The position numbers and the translations under genes are program-made. Below, piece after piece: positions 8,123 through 17,093 of a DNA stretch of 20,856 nt. The first letter of the stretch is position 1; the number at the start of each line of letters is the position of its first letter. The stretch spans positions 1 to 20,856 of the forward strand of contig MU130291.1 of NCBI GenBank assembly GCA_015039465.1. Reading direction: 5' to 3'. The notes under the pieces are model-generated. The model saw nothing but the letters and a program-made list of their open reading frames with translations. It searched no databases and had not been told where the DNA came from. Origin of the DNA: Phlegmacium glaucopus. Its lineage: Eukaryota > Basidiomycota > Agaricomycetes > Agaricales > Cortinariaceae.

Positions 8123-8602
8123 ATGCCGTCTTCATTACTCCACAAGTCAAAATCTTTGCCAAATATTGGACATCATCAAAATTTGAACACCTTACCAACA
8201 AATATTTGGGAACGCACTCTTACTCCTTTACAAATTAAGGAGATAGATGATATTGCCCTCACTATCAAACATATTATTGAAGATACACAGAACAAATTCT
8301 CAGAACCATGCCATTCTAATTGGAAGTATGGCAACCTATTATTCCCAGATCAACTAAAGGACATAGTTTGGCTGAACGACCCAATATACATGGCAGAAAT
8401 GAAGAAAGCAGTAGAAACATATACCCTCGAATCATCAACTCCTGGGTCCAACCCCTCCTTTCATCCTTTGAAAAACTTAAAAAAAATACCTGTGTCAACT
8501 ATCTCACCTTCTCAACAATTGTCATCTTCTCTACCTTTGTCACCTTCATCATCCTCCTCTCATCTTACTTGTCTCTCTCATCAAACTGTTTGGCAATTAT
8601 AA
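8123..8602 (+). pseudogene. Decayed hypothetical coding stretch
   Basis: The ATG at 8123 opens 159 codons; the same frame is open back to a stop at 8039-8041 without another ATG. The first ~100 residues look protein-like (NIWERTLTPLQIKEIDDIALT, shown here only in part, and WKYGNLLFPDQLKDIVWLND), then the frame degenerates into Ser/Pro-rich sequence. From about 8420 the +1 frame gives the more protein-like YPRIINSWVQPLLSSFEKLK, which suggests a frameshift. I cannot name the family. It follows the putative LTR by about 100 bp, so it could be a remnant retrotransposon gag or a host gene fragment. Confidence 0.3.
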
Positions 8603-9598
8603 CAGGTCATACTCAACCACTGACTTCATGGATTCTGCATATCTCATCGACTAACATTGCAAGAAAAGAGGTTGACTGCAGACAGTCAATGTTTCAGTAG
8701 GGAGGAGATGATGAACATCAAGATTTTTCACTTACAAAATTATCACCTTTCAGCTTATTTCATTGAGCATTCGTTTTTAATTCTTTTCTTCATTTTACTT
8801 ATATATTTTCTTATTCCAGCAGCTCATACAGAGCTTTTGTTTCATTGTCCTATAACTGTTCCACATAAGGTCACATGATTGTGTCACAAGCCTTATGTCA
8901 TTATTCCATGTTCACGGATTATTTGATGACCAATAATATTATTTTGCATACATTTTCCTTTGTTTTAGTCATTTTTCACACTCTATTTTATATTTTATAT
9001 TCCAGAGCCGGATCTTACTTTTGTACCTTTTAGCGCTGACAGTGCACAGTTTTATTTGTTGCAGCCACATTATTTTACACAGGTTCCTTTTTGCTAAGCT
9101 TTCATTTCCATTCTATTTCTTGACAACAACAGCCTCTAATTCATTTTATGTTACATATTTTAACAATATGTTTCGTGTGTAGCTCCTTTTAGTTTGTAAT
9201 GGTCTAGTATAAAGAGTGCATAGCAAATGCACAAAAGAACAATAACAATTTGTACCCTTTCTCACCTCTGCATTAAATAGCTTTAATTCCAAGAAAAAGT
9301 ATTTTGCAGAATCAGCATAATAGTCTCACACACACATTTTTGCGTTCCATATGCATAAACTACATCTTTCCTTTCTGCACTTCCTTTCCATCCATGCATT
9401 TAATCTTAAACTGCACATATTTGACTTGAGTCATTCTGCTAGAACTTGACTCAGTGCTTAGGCCATCTAAACCCCCCAAATTCACAACACTTAACTTTTA
9501 GCTTGACTTGATCAATGCTACACAAGTGGATCACTGTGTTAGTCATTACACTGTATGTGTTTGCTGGCATGTATTAGTCATTACACTGTACTTTACCT
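8603..9598. other. AT-rich stretch, nothing recognised
   Basis: No convincing coding frame, terminal repeats or RNA gene. Two copies of TTAGTCATTACACTGTA lie at 9539-9555 and 9574-9590. Confidence 0.4.
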
Positions 9599-9599
9599 A

Positions 9600-9657
9600 C
9601 CTGGGTCATTTGTCCCATAAAAAATCATCAAGAATTGATTATATTACTGTATGTAAT
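9600..9657 (+). repeat. Partial unit of the ~165-bp tandem array
   Basis: The stretch CTGGGTCATTTGTCCCATAA through ATTACTGTATGTAAT matches the tail of the array units at 10231-11034. It was separated from them by the solo LTR insertion. Confidence 0.7.
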
Positions 9658-10230
9658 TGTTACATTCCATCATGTGTTACTCTGGTCCAGCTCCATCAGA
9701 GCTGTCTCCAGAAGCCCACAACCCTCCCATAACTTGTCTCCCTTACATCTGGAACCACTCTTCCTACATCCAGCTCCAAAGGTTCTCCATATTATTCCAG
9801 CTCCTCCAGCACTACTCCAAACCCATTTCCCTCATCTTCACCATAATGAGCATATCTTTGTCAGCATTTTCCCATTATCAGTCAGCACATCAGCATCAGA
9901 TTATTCACCCAAGAATGCAGGACTTTCAGGAGCAGAGCACAGCACTATTATTTTTATCTTTTACATTCAGTTGCTATTCCTTGATATTATTTAAGTACCC
10001 AAGACTTGTATGTTTTCCCCAGTTTTGAATATCAACTTATTTCTCCTCTCTTGTTCATCCTCTAAGTCCCCTGAGACTTCCATCTTGTTCCTTTCTCTTC
10101 CAGTTCCAAAATCAGGACAACATAGGAGTTGGGTGGCACAGCACATACACTGAGGCCATAGTCCTTTCCATTAGTCTGGTTCCATTCCATCCATTCCAGA
10201 TTCCATCCAACATTTCCCCATAACTTAATA
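9658..10230 (+). mobile_element. Solo LTR of the gypsy family
   Basis: 573 bp beginning TGTTACATTCC and ending ATAACTTAATA, homologous along its length to the LTR at 372-952 in the opposite orientation. Flanked by an exact 5-bp duplication GTAAT (9653-9657 and 10231-10235), as expected for a Ty3/gypsy integration followed by LTR-LTR recombination. Nearly every CpG of the 372-952 copy is TG or CA here, and the terminal CA has become TA, so it is much older. Open frames in it are not genes. Confidence 0.85.
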
Positions 10231-11034
10231 GTAATTACATGAATGAGACAGCAATTAAGCACTGGAAAGTGCTGTGATACCCTGCCAGGGTCAGCACAAC
10301 CTGGCAGGAATTATTCCTGTGTCACTGGCAGGTCAATGGGCACACTTGTGGGTCATTTTTCCCATAAAAAACCATCAAGAATTGATTAAATTACTGTAAT
10401 ACCATTGATGGGGCACCAATGAAGCCCCAGAAAATGCTGGAAGAACCCACCAGGGTCAGCACAACCTGATGGGGATCATTCCAGCATCACTGTCAGGTCA
10501 ATTGTCACACCTCCAGGTCATTTTTCCCATAGGAAACTATCAAAAATTGAGTAAATTACTGGAATAACATTAATGAGACAGCAATTAAGCACTGAAAATA
10601 CTGGTATACCCTGCCAGGGTCAGAAAAACCTAGTGGGGATTATTCCAGTGTCACTAGTGGGTCAATGAGCACACCTGCAGGTCATTTTTCCCAAAAATTG
10701 ATTAAATTACTGTAATAACATGAATGAGACAACAATTATACCTCAAAAAATTCTGGGATACCCCACCAGGGTCAGCACAACCTGACAGGGATTATTCCAA
10801 TGTCACCTGTGGGTCAATGAGCACACCTGGGGGTCATTTTTCCCATAACAAATCATCAAGCATTGAATCAATGAATGAGACAGCAATTAAGCCTGGGAAA
10901 TTTTTGAGATACCCCACCAGGGTCAGAACACCCTGGCAGGAATTATTCCAGTGTCACTGGAAGGTCAATGGGCACAGCTGTGGGTTATTTTTCCCATAAG
11001 AAACTATCAATAATTGAGTAAATTACTGTAATAC
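10231..11034 (+). repeat. Tandem array of ~150-165-bp units
   Basis: Five head-to-tail units, starting at about 10231, 10396, 10561, 10712 and 10868. The first two are 165 bp; the third lacks about 14 bp. Each runs from GTAAT-ACATGAATGAGACAGC through CCAGGGTCAGCACAACCTGG to TTTTTCCCATAA and ATTGATTAAATTACT. Each has a dyad around CAGGGTCAGCACAACCTG (8-bp arms CTGCCAGG/CCTGGCAG in unit 1). No coding potential. Confidence 0.85.
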
Positions 11035-11036
11035 CT

Positions 11037-11316
11037 GTCAGAGGACACTACATAGGTACATACACACACACCTACTATCTCCATCCCCCCTCCTATAGTT
11101 ATTGTACACAAACCATATACATAGACTCACAAGATTACCACTCACCATCTTGCTTAGTACTCTATACACATGCAACTCTAAGCAGATACCTATCACATGT
11201 TCTTATAAACATGTCCTTTATATTTACATTTACACATATGATTGCTATATCAGGTCCTAGGGTAGTTACCTGGGCCCTCATGTATATAAGCTAGCATGTG
11301 TTGTCTTACAACAACA
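11037..11316 (+). mobile_element. Possible short copia-type LTR fragment
   Basis: It begins TGTCAGAGGACACTACATAGG after the array and ends near TTACAACAACA, with a TATATAAGC box about 45 bp before the end. Just beyond is ATTGGTTACCACCG, weakly like a copia primer-binding site. No duplication of flanks was found, so the assignment is tentative. Confidence 0.35.
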
Positions 11317-11340
11317 CCTTGTTATAAAATTGGTTACCAC

Positions 11341-12280
11341 CGATATAAATCGTTGTTTGTGTTGTTATAAAACACTAACCAGAAGGAACTGGACCAGACT
11401 TTAGGTCAGAATATCCCCCTGTGTTCGTTTAGGGAAGGTATAACCAGAGACTAGTAAGCACACTTGGTTAGGAGAGAGTAGAGGAGGGTGAGGATGAAGA
11501 TCTTGGAAGATGAATGAGGTATAAGACAAGGATGAGGATGGGTAAGAAAGAGTCTTCAGTAAGACTATAGCAGTTGACAGTAGAGGACAGTGACAGTAAG
11601 GGACTGAAAAAGCGAACTTAGAGGGAGGAATTCACTGGAATTCCACTGAGCAGATGACTGTAGGGGAGTAAGAATGAATTGGGAGAAACTACCTATCCTG
11701 GTACAAAAGAGCAGTATTTATACCCTAAGGATAAGGCTATGTAGAACAATAAAAAGAAAGAAGTACGCACTGTCAAAGGAAGAAAGATAAAGAGAGGACA
11801 GCTGCAAGAAGAAAAGAACAATGGAAAAGAAGAAGGAACAATAAAAAAAATCTGTAAAGTGTCAAAGTGCGAGAGAAAAGAAGAGAAGGCAGTGTACATA
11901 GTCCAATAGCAAAAATATATCAACTCCATAGGCGTGTGGTCATGTCAAAAATGTGAAAGGTCCTGAGTCAGGTGCAGCCTTGTTCCTGAGAAAACACTAC
12001 TTGCCCATGATCCCATGTCGCGCAGCCTTGATAACACTTGACACACTGCATGAATAATCCTCTGCTGCTGATTCATCTGCAATTCCTGCTTAGTTGTGAT
12101 CCTCCTGGACTTCCTAAATTGTCATAGAGAGGGTGGGAAGGCTTCATGTACCGTGTGAATGATGGTTTTGGCAGTGACTGATAAGATAAGAGGTAGATAA
12201 TTGAGGATAGGGGACTGAGTGAGATCCAGGAGTGAGGATGGCAAGATAGATGGCTGAGGGGAAGACTTGTGGGTCCATAG
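11341..12280 (-). mobile_element. R1 copy C, truncated by the copia LTR
   Basis: On the minus strand this matches R1 from its TTATATCG end (11341) back to CTATGGACCCACAAG (12280). There the homology stops exactly where the copia LTR begins. The missing start of R1 is not found on the far side of the copia remnant within this window. TATAAATA box at 11715-11722. Confidence 0.7.
11715..11722 (-). promoter_or_regulatory. TATA box conserved in R1 (copy C)
   Basis: Minus-strand TATAAATA in the shared R1 block; promoter role inferred. Confidence 0.4.
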
Positions 12281-12910
12281 TGTTGGAATATTTCGCAGCT
12301 AGAGCAATGAAATAGTGAGTCTCAACTTTTGGTAAAAGTTGTATATTAATTATTATACCTATGTCAGACATTTAAATTTGCAGTTATAACTAATGTAGGG
12401 TTAAAATGGGTATTATAAATTAATATAATTTGTTAGAACCTGTTAAACAATTGTTGCAGGGGTCAGGAACCACCAGCTAAATTAACTAGCAGATCTTGAA
12501 GGTTTTACTATTTTATATATTGATGGATTATTAGGTCAGAACTATCTAAATACTTCCTCAAAACAAAAAAAAACAAAACAAACACTTTTGTTAAAATCTG
12601 TTGTCACACTGTGTAACCGTTAAGGGTGTTACAATGTGTCATACTGCGTGACAACTTAAAAATAGAAATATGTGACATAGAGCAATGAAATAGTGACTAG
12701 GTATATGTTAGACGAAGTAATTAAAATAGTAAATGAATGAACTCACGTCTCAACTTTTGGTAAAAGTTGAGACTTGCTACAGTAAAATCCATGACTAATA
12801 AATGTGACCATTATCGTGACACAAAATAAAAGAAACAATAAGATAATAAAATATAAGATGATAAAAGATTAAGGAATGAATTAACAAGTCGAAACTCGTA
12901 TACCTCAACA
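12281..12910 (-). mobile_element. 3' LTR of a Ty1/copia element
   Basis: On the minus strand it starts TGTTGAGGTATACGAG and ends AATATTCCAACA (TGTTG...CAACA), 630 bp. It directly follows a polypurine tract and lies about 120 bp downstream of the end of pol, as expected for a 3' LTR. It contains two copies of an 18-bp sequence (12301-12318 and 12679-12696) and two copies of a 23-bp hairpin-forming sequence (12319-12341 and 12747-12769). Confidence 0.8.
12747..12773. repeat. 12-bp-stem perfect hairpin in the copia LTR
   Basis: Arms GTCTCAACTTTT and AAAAGTTGAGAC separated by GGT; 12/12 pairing. A 23-nt part is repeated exactly at 12319-12341. It might act as an RNA hairpin or as a binding site for a dimer; no evidence which. 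Confidence 0.8.
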
Positions 12911-12920
12911 CTCCCCCTCG
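12911..12920 (-). other. Polypurine tract of the copia element
   Basis: Minus-strand CGAGGGGGAG immediately before the LTR start TGTTGAGG, the classical arrangement for second-strand priming. Confidence 0.75.
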
Positions 12921-13033
12921 AGTTAGGCTCCGTTGATTCCCATGTCGCGTACGTGATCATCATGTGACAATGAACGTGCTGATCTCGTTATCAATGGTTA
13001 TTGTTCTTGCTTCCTCAACTGAGTTTGAATCCG

Positions 13034-13954
13034 CTACTTCTTCAACTCCCCCAATCCCAATCGTTCAACAAATCCCACAAACTTGGGTCTTGCTAATGCT
13101 TTAGTGAAGATGTCCGAAACATTTTCATCGGTCAGTATGTAGTTCAGCTCCATTTTGTTATCTTGAACGGCTTCCCTGATGAAGTGATATCGCAGATCGA
13201 TATGCTTGGTTCTCAAATGAAACTTATTGTCTTTGGCGAGCGCTAGTGCTCCTTGGTTATTGCAATTCACCTGGATAGGCCCTGGCTTCGATCCTCTCAT
13301 CCACAAAGCCTCTTTTGCAGCATGGGTAAGCGCTATGTACTCTGCTTCTGTACTCGATAGCGCGATAATATGCTGTTTCTTCAAACTCCAGGAAATTGCC
13401 CCAAGTCCAAAATGAAACAAGTACCCGGATATCAAGTGCCAATGCTTTTGGCTTGCCCAGTCAGCATCACAGTATCCTTCTAGGAGCACATTGGATTGAC
13501 CTCCGAAGATGAGCCAGTAATTTTTTGTTGTTCCTAAATAAATAATGACTCGTTTCAATCCCTCCCAGTGTGCAATTCCTGGGTTTTGTATGAATTGGGA
13601 TAATATTCCAACTGCATACGCCACATCTGGCCTCGACACAACAACCGGCCAAAGTACACTGCCAATGGCCTCGATATACGGAATTCCTTGCATTCGGGAG
13701 AACTGGTTAACAGAGGAAGGTGATTGGTTGTTTGAATATTGCGCTCCTGGTTCCATTGGTGTCGATATTGGTTTCGCATTGGTAAGTTTAAATTTATCAA
13801 CCATCGCTTCAATGTAGGCGCATTGATTTATAGATATCGTTCTAGCCTTTCAGTTGTGCTTGATTTCAAATCCCAAAAACCAACCAATAGGTCCGTTGTC
13901 AGTTATATCCCAGTGCTTCTTAATTTCTGCCTTGAACCTAGTAGCGTTATCGCG
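13034..13954 (-). pseudogene. Ty1/copia pol, RT C-terminus and RNase H
   Basis: Minus-strand frame that ends with a stop at 13034. It covers the end of the reverse transcriptase (RFKAEIKKHW, GWFLGFEIK, YIEAM, RPDVAYAVG) and the RNase H domain (CDADWA, SSTEAEYIAL, KHIDLRYHFIRE, DIFTKAL). RNase H would degrade the RNA strand during reverse transcription; its acidic residues in CDADW and STEAEY are present. A TGA at 13850-13852 interrupts it (context IKHN-stop-KARTIS, where relatives have Arg). The 5' side breaks off at about 13954, where R1 copy D is inserted; the rest of RT resumes at 15333. The product cannot be functional as read. Confidence 0.85.
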
Positions 13955-14057
13955 CACCAATACTGATTGGTAGCATGAGAAGAAAGCTTAAAAGTCGCCA
14001 TCATGAAAATAAGCGGACTTCAAATTCACTTACCTATTTTGGAAGCAACCCTGAATT

Positions 14058-14558
14058 GTGTTCCTGGTCAACAAAATCATTCGTTCAACGATAACATCCC
14101 CATCGCTCATCATACTCTCAATGTCTCACACTATGCTCTCCATTGTTTTCACTATCGACATGCTCCTAAGCATATACCATCCGTTCGTTCCTTGGCTAGT
14201 GATCCAGCAAAGCGATCAATCTACTATTCGCATCGGTCATCGGCTCGCGTTTGATCGTATTCTTGGTCCATCATTTCAAGAACGGCCCCTTTATGGACGC
14301 ATCAACTACATCTCCCATTATGTACAAGGCTTTGTCATTGTTGTTGTGGCTATGGACCCACAAGTCTTCCCCTCAGCCATCTATCTTGCCATCCCTCGCT
14401 CCTGGATCTCACTCAGTCCCCTCTCCTCACTCATCTACCTCTTATCTTATCATTCACTGCCAAAACCATCATTCACGCGGTACCTGAAGCCTTCCCACCC
14501 TCTTTATGACAATTTAGGAAGTCCAGGAGGATCACGACTAAGCAGGAATTGCAGATGA
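14058..14558 (+). CDS. Hypothetical protein encoded in R1 copy D
   Basis: A 166-codon frame from an ATG-like start just after the arm; it aligns with the 145-codon frame of copy A to the same stop (end NLGSPGGSRLSRNCR). Hydrophobic, with GFVIVVVAMDPQVFPSA. No family recognised and no catalytic motif. If R1 is mobile this could be a remnant of its own protein, but conservation of the frame alone does not prove translation. Confidence 0.2.
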   Translation: MFLVNKIIRSTITSPSLIILSMSHTMLSIVFTIDMLLSIYHPFVPWLVIQQSDQSTIRIGHRLAFDRILGPSFQERPLYGRINYISHYVQGFVIVVVAMDPQVFPSAIYLAIPRSWISLSPLSSLIYLLSYHSLPKPSFTRYLKPSHPLYDNLGSPGGSRLSRNCR

Positions 14559-14917
14559 ATCAGCAGCAGAGGATTATTCTTGCAGTGTGTCAAGTGTTAT
14601 CAAGGCTGCGCGACATGGGACCATGGGCAAGTAGTGTTTTCTCGGGAACAAGGCTGCGCCTTTCAAGTGTTGACTCAGGACCTTTCACATTTTTGACATG
14701 ACCACACGTCTATGGAGTTGATATATTTTTGCTATTGGACTATGTACACTGCCTTCTCTTCTTTTCTCTCGCACTTTGACACTTTGCAGATTTTTTTATT
14801 GTTCCTTCTTCTTTTCCATTGTTTTTTTCTTCTCGCAGCTGTCCTCTCTTTATCTTTCTTCCTTTGACAGCACGTACTTTGTTTCTTTTATTGTTTTACA
14901 TAGCCTCATCCTTAGGG

Positions 14918-14925
14918 TATAAATA
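14918..14925 (+). promoter_or_regulatory. TATA box conserved in R1 (copy D)
   Basis: TATAAATA within GGGTATAAATACTGCTC, followed by GTACCAGGATAGGTAGTT as in the other copies. Inferred promoter directed toward the copia 5' side, antisense to pol. Confidence 0.45.
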
Positions 14926-15332
14926 CTGCTCTTTTGTACCAGGATAGGTAGTTCAGTTCAATTCATTCTTACCCCCCAACAATCATCATCTCAGTGGAAT
15001 TCCAGTGAATTCCTTCCTCAAGTTCGCTTTTTCTGCCTTTAACTGTCAATCTATCCCCACTGTCAATTACTATAGTCTTGCTGAAGACTCCCTCTTATTC
15101 TTCCTCATCCTCTTCCTTAACCCCTGAGTTCGCTTTTTCAGTCCTTAACTGTCCACCCTCAGTCACCTTTCATATTCATCCTCATCCTCCTCTACTCCCT
15201 CTTAACCAAGTGTGCTTACTAGTCTCTGGTTATACCTTCCCTAAATGAACACAGGGGGATATTCTGACCTAAAGTCTGGTCCAGTTCCCTCTGGTTGGTG
15301 TTTTATAACAACACAAACAACAATTTATAGCG

Positions 15333-16543
15333 TCTATCATCCGTTTCGAAGTTACAGCCATATCATCAGTGGCGATGGCAACGACAGTGTGCTTGTCTCC
15401 TGAACGTCGATAAAATACGGAGTGATCTATTGCTGATCGCGTGAAACCCATATCATTCAGGAACACGCTGCTCATTTCCATGTACCACCCTCAACCAGCT
15501 TGCTTCAGTCCATACAGCCCCTTCAGTAACCTCAGGACCTTTCCTTCCTGTCCTGGTTTCAATACCCCATGAGGCGCTTTCATATACATGGTCTCTTTTA
15601 GAGGCGCATTTAGATAAGCACTTTTTACGTTGACATGCTCAATCTCCCAGTCTTGCTCTGCAGCACTTGCGAGCACTGCACAAACGGTTGGCATTTTTGC
15701 AGCGGATGAGAAGGTTTCGGTGTAATTTACACCTTCGACTTGTCTATGACCACCAGCAACGATTCAAAGTCGATAACTTAACATTTTGCCACTCGGTCCT
15801 CACTTTACCCTGAGAACTTCACCACATGGAATGGCGACGTGTCCTTTTGGTAAGTCTTCGACTACCCAGGTGCCAAATTTTTTGAGCTGAGAAATTTCAT
15901 AGTCCAATGCCGCTTGCCATTCCTTTGCGTTCGGTCCACATAATGCTTCATCAAGGGAACGTGGATCGGATGGTAACATTCCAACAAGTGCAAAATCAGA
16001 TGAAAGGAAGCTGAGTTCATCATCGTTGTTGTTTACTTCATTTACTGACTCGTTTTCAAGATTTGAGTCATCATAGTGAGTTAGGGTTGCGATTAGACCA
16101 TCATTTAGTGTCTTGTAAGCTCCTAGGGGCTTGCGCTGACGACGACCGCGACCATACTGCTGGGTTTGGGCATCGTCTTGTTCAATTTCCATAACTGGTT
16201 CATGTTCAACTTCAGTTACAGGTTTGGATGTGGTTACAGTTGATTGATCCTGAGGTACGATATCTATTTCTTGTTCAGTTTGAGGATTGGTTACTGATTG
16301 ATCTTTTTCAACATTTTCGACAGTATTATCGATATTTTCTGGATTATTTGGGGATTGGTGGATGATTTTATCCCTCTCCCCCTCAGCCAGTATATCACCA
16401 TCAATATTGAAAGTTTCACCGATTCGTACGTTGTCTTGATTAAAAACAACATTTCTCTCAACAGTAATAGATCGTTTAGCAGGCCAGTATATCCTGTACC
16501 CCTTGGATTCGGAGTTGTAACCAACAAAATGTCCTAGCTGCAC
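15333..16543 (-). pseudogene. Ty1/copia pol, integrase C-terminus and RT N-terminal half
   Basis: One continuous minus-strand frame with three TGA stops (15800-15802, 15764-15766, 15491-15493). Order: integrase tail (LGHFVGYNSESKGYR, ERNVVFN); an acidic, Gln/Glu-rich linker; then reverse transcriptase with EWQAALDYEISQLKK, VNYTETFSSAAK, VKSAYLNAPLKE, GLYGLKQAG and the catalytic ATDDMAV. The enzyme would copy element RNA to DNA and integrate it. The three stops fall at positions where relatives have arginine (after VK, after YRL, after KQAG), consistent with CGA to TGA change. The 3' side is cut by R1 copy D; the 5' side is lost at 16543, so most of integrase, protease and gag are missing. Non-functional. 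Confidence 0.88.
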
Positions 16544-16550
16544 ATAGGCA

Positions 16551-16690
16551 CACTACAGTGTATCGAAGGGTACGATTCCCGGAACGGACACACTGTGTTG
16601 AAAGATACGGATTCACGGGGCCCCGTGAATCCGGGAATATGGTATTCTATATTTGGATCTACACACTGTGTCGAAAGATACGGATTCACG
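16551..16690 (+). repeat. CACTA-like terminus with subterminal repeats
   Basis: Homology to copia stops just before CACTACAGTG at 16551. Three related units follow: CAGTGTATCGAAGGGTACG, then ACACTGTGTTGAAAGATACG at 16589 and ACACTGTGTCGAAAGATACG at 16661, each leading into GGATTCACGG or similar. Short subterminal repeats behind a CACTA end are typical of CACTA (En/Spm-type) elements. The opposite end is not seen, so this is tentative. Confidence 0.35.
16608..16633. repeat. 26-bp perfect palindrome
   Basis: Arms CGGATTCACGGGG and CCCCGTGAATCCG with no spacer, centred at 16620/16621. It lies inside the subterminal repeats of the CACTA-like end. Confidence 0.9.
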
Positions 16691-16773
16691 GAATACCTAC
16701 GGCACTAGACGATGCTGGGCAGGTCCATATCAGCATGGCTGGGTGGTGTCAACCGATGTGTTTTGGTAGGGTG

Positions 16774-17010
16774 TATGACCCGGCAGGAGTTGTTTCAACT
16801 GGTGATAGTTGGTCATCTATGACCGGGTGATGCTCAGATCAACCAGCTGTTGCTGGGATGAACAGGGACTTGTACTGCTGGGATAGAGAGAGGGGCAGTA
16901 GGTGTCAAAAGATATGAACCGGCACTGCAGGGTATGACACGGCAATGCCAGTATATGAACAGGCCGGCAACTCTACGGAATCAGCCGGCATTACATATAT
17001 GACCCGGCTG
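16774..17010 (+). repeat. Dispersed TATGACCCGGC-type repeats
   Basis: TATGAC(C)CGGC or close variants occur near 16774, 16818, 16913, 16933, 16953 and 16997. No coding frame explains them. They may be further subterminal repeats of the element that starts at 16551. Confidence 0.5.
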
Positions 17011-17093
17011 TGACCCACAGACCTGATGATAAACGGGCAGTCCAGACTGGGGGGGTACTACTGCTGGTATAAGCTGGGAATAGTACATTAAAT

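Larger units (their letters stand above)
13955..15332 (+). mobile_element. R1 copy D, nested in copia pol
   Basis: It starts with the 102-bp arm (13955-14056, CACCAATACTGATTGG) and runs through the full R1 body to TTATAGCG at 15325-15332. It breaks the copia reverse transcriptase between ...RMIDA and ...RFKAEI. The right-hand arm seen in copy A is missing, so this end is either truncated or the body has its own boundary here. It keeps CpG where copies A and B have TG/CA, suggesting the youngest R1 copy. A 166-codon frame without recognised domain lies at 14058-14558. Confidence 0.75.

Noticed and set aside
9657..10028. 119-123-codon plus-strand frames
   Set aside because: They lie in the solo LTR and have no protein family; see 540-953.
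10724..10999. 91-codon plus-strand frame
   Set aside because: It is a by-product of the tandem array.
10231..11034. CRISPR-like direct repeats
   Set aside because: Units are about 165 bp, diverged along their whole length, with no conserved short repeat separated by unique spacers; a eukaryotic satellite-type array fits better.
13227..13966. Plus-strand frames of 62-90 codons opposite copia pol
   Set aside because: Antisense shadows of the RNase H and RT coding region.
16298..16537. 79-codon plus-strand frame
   Set aside because: Antisense to the copia integrase-RT linker.
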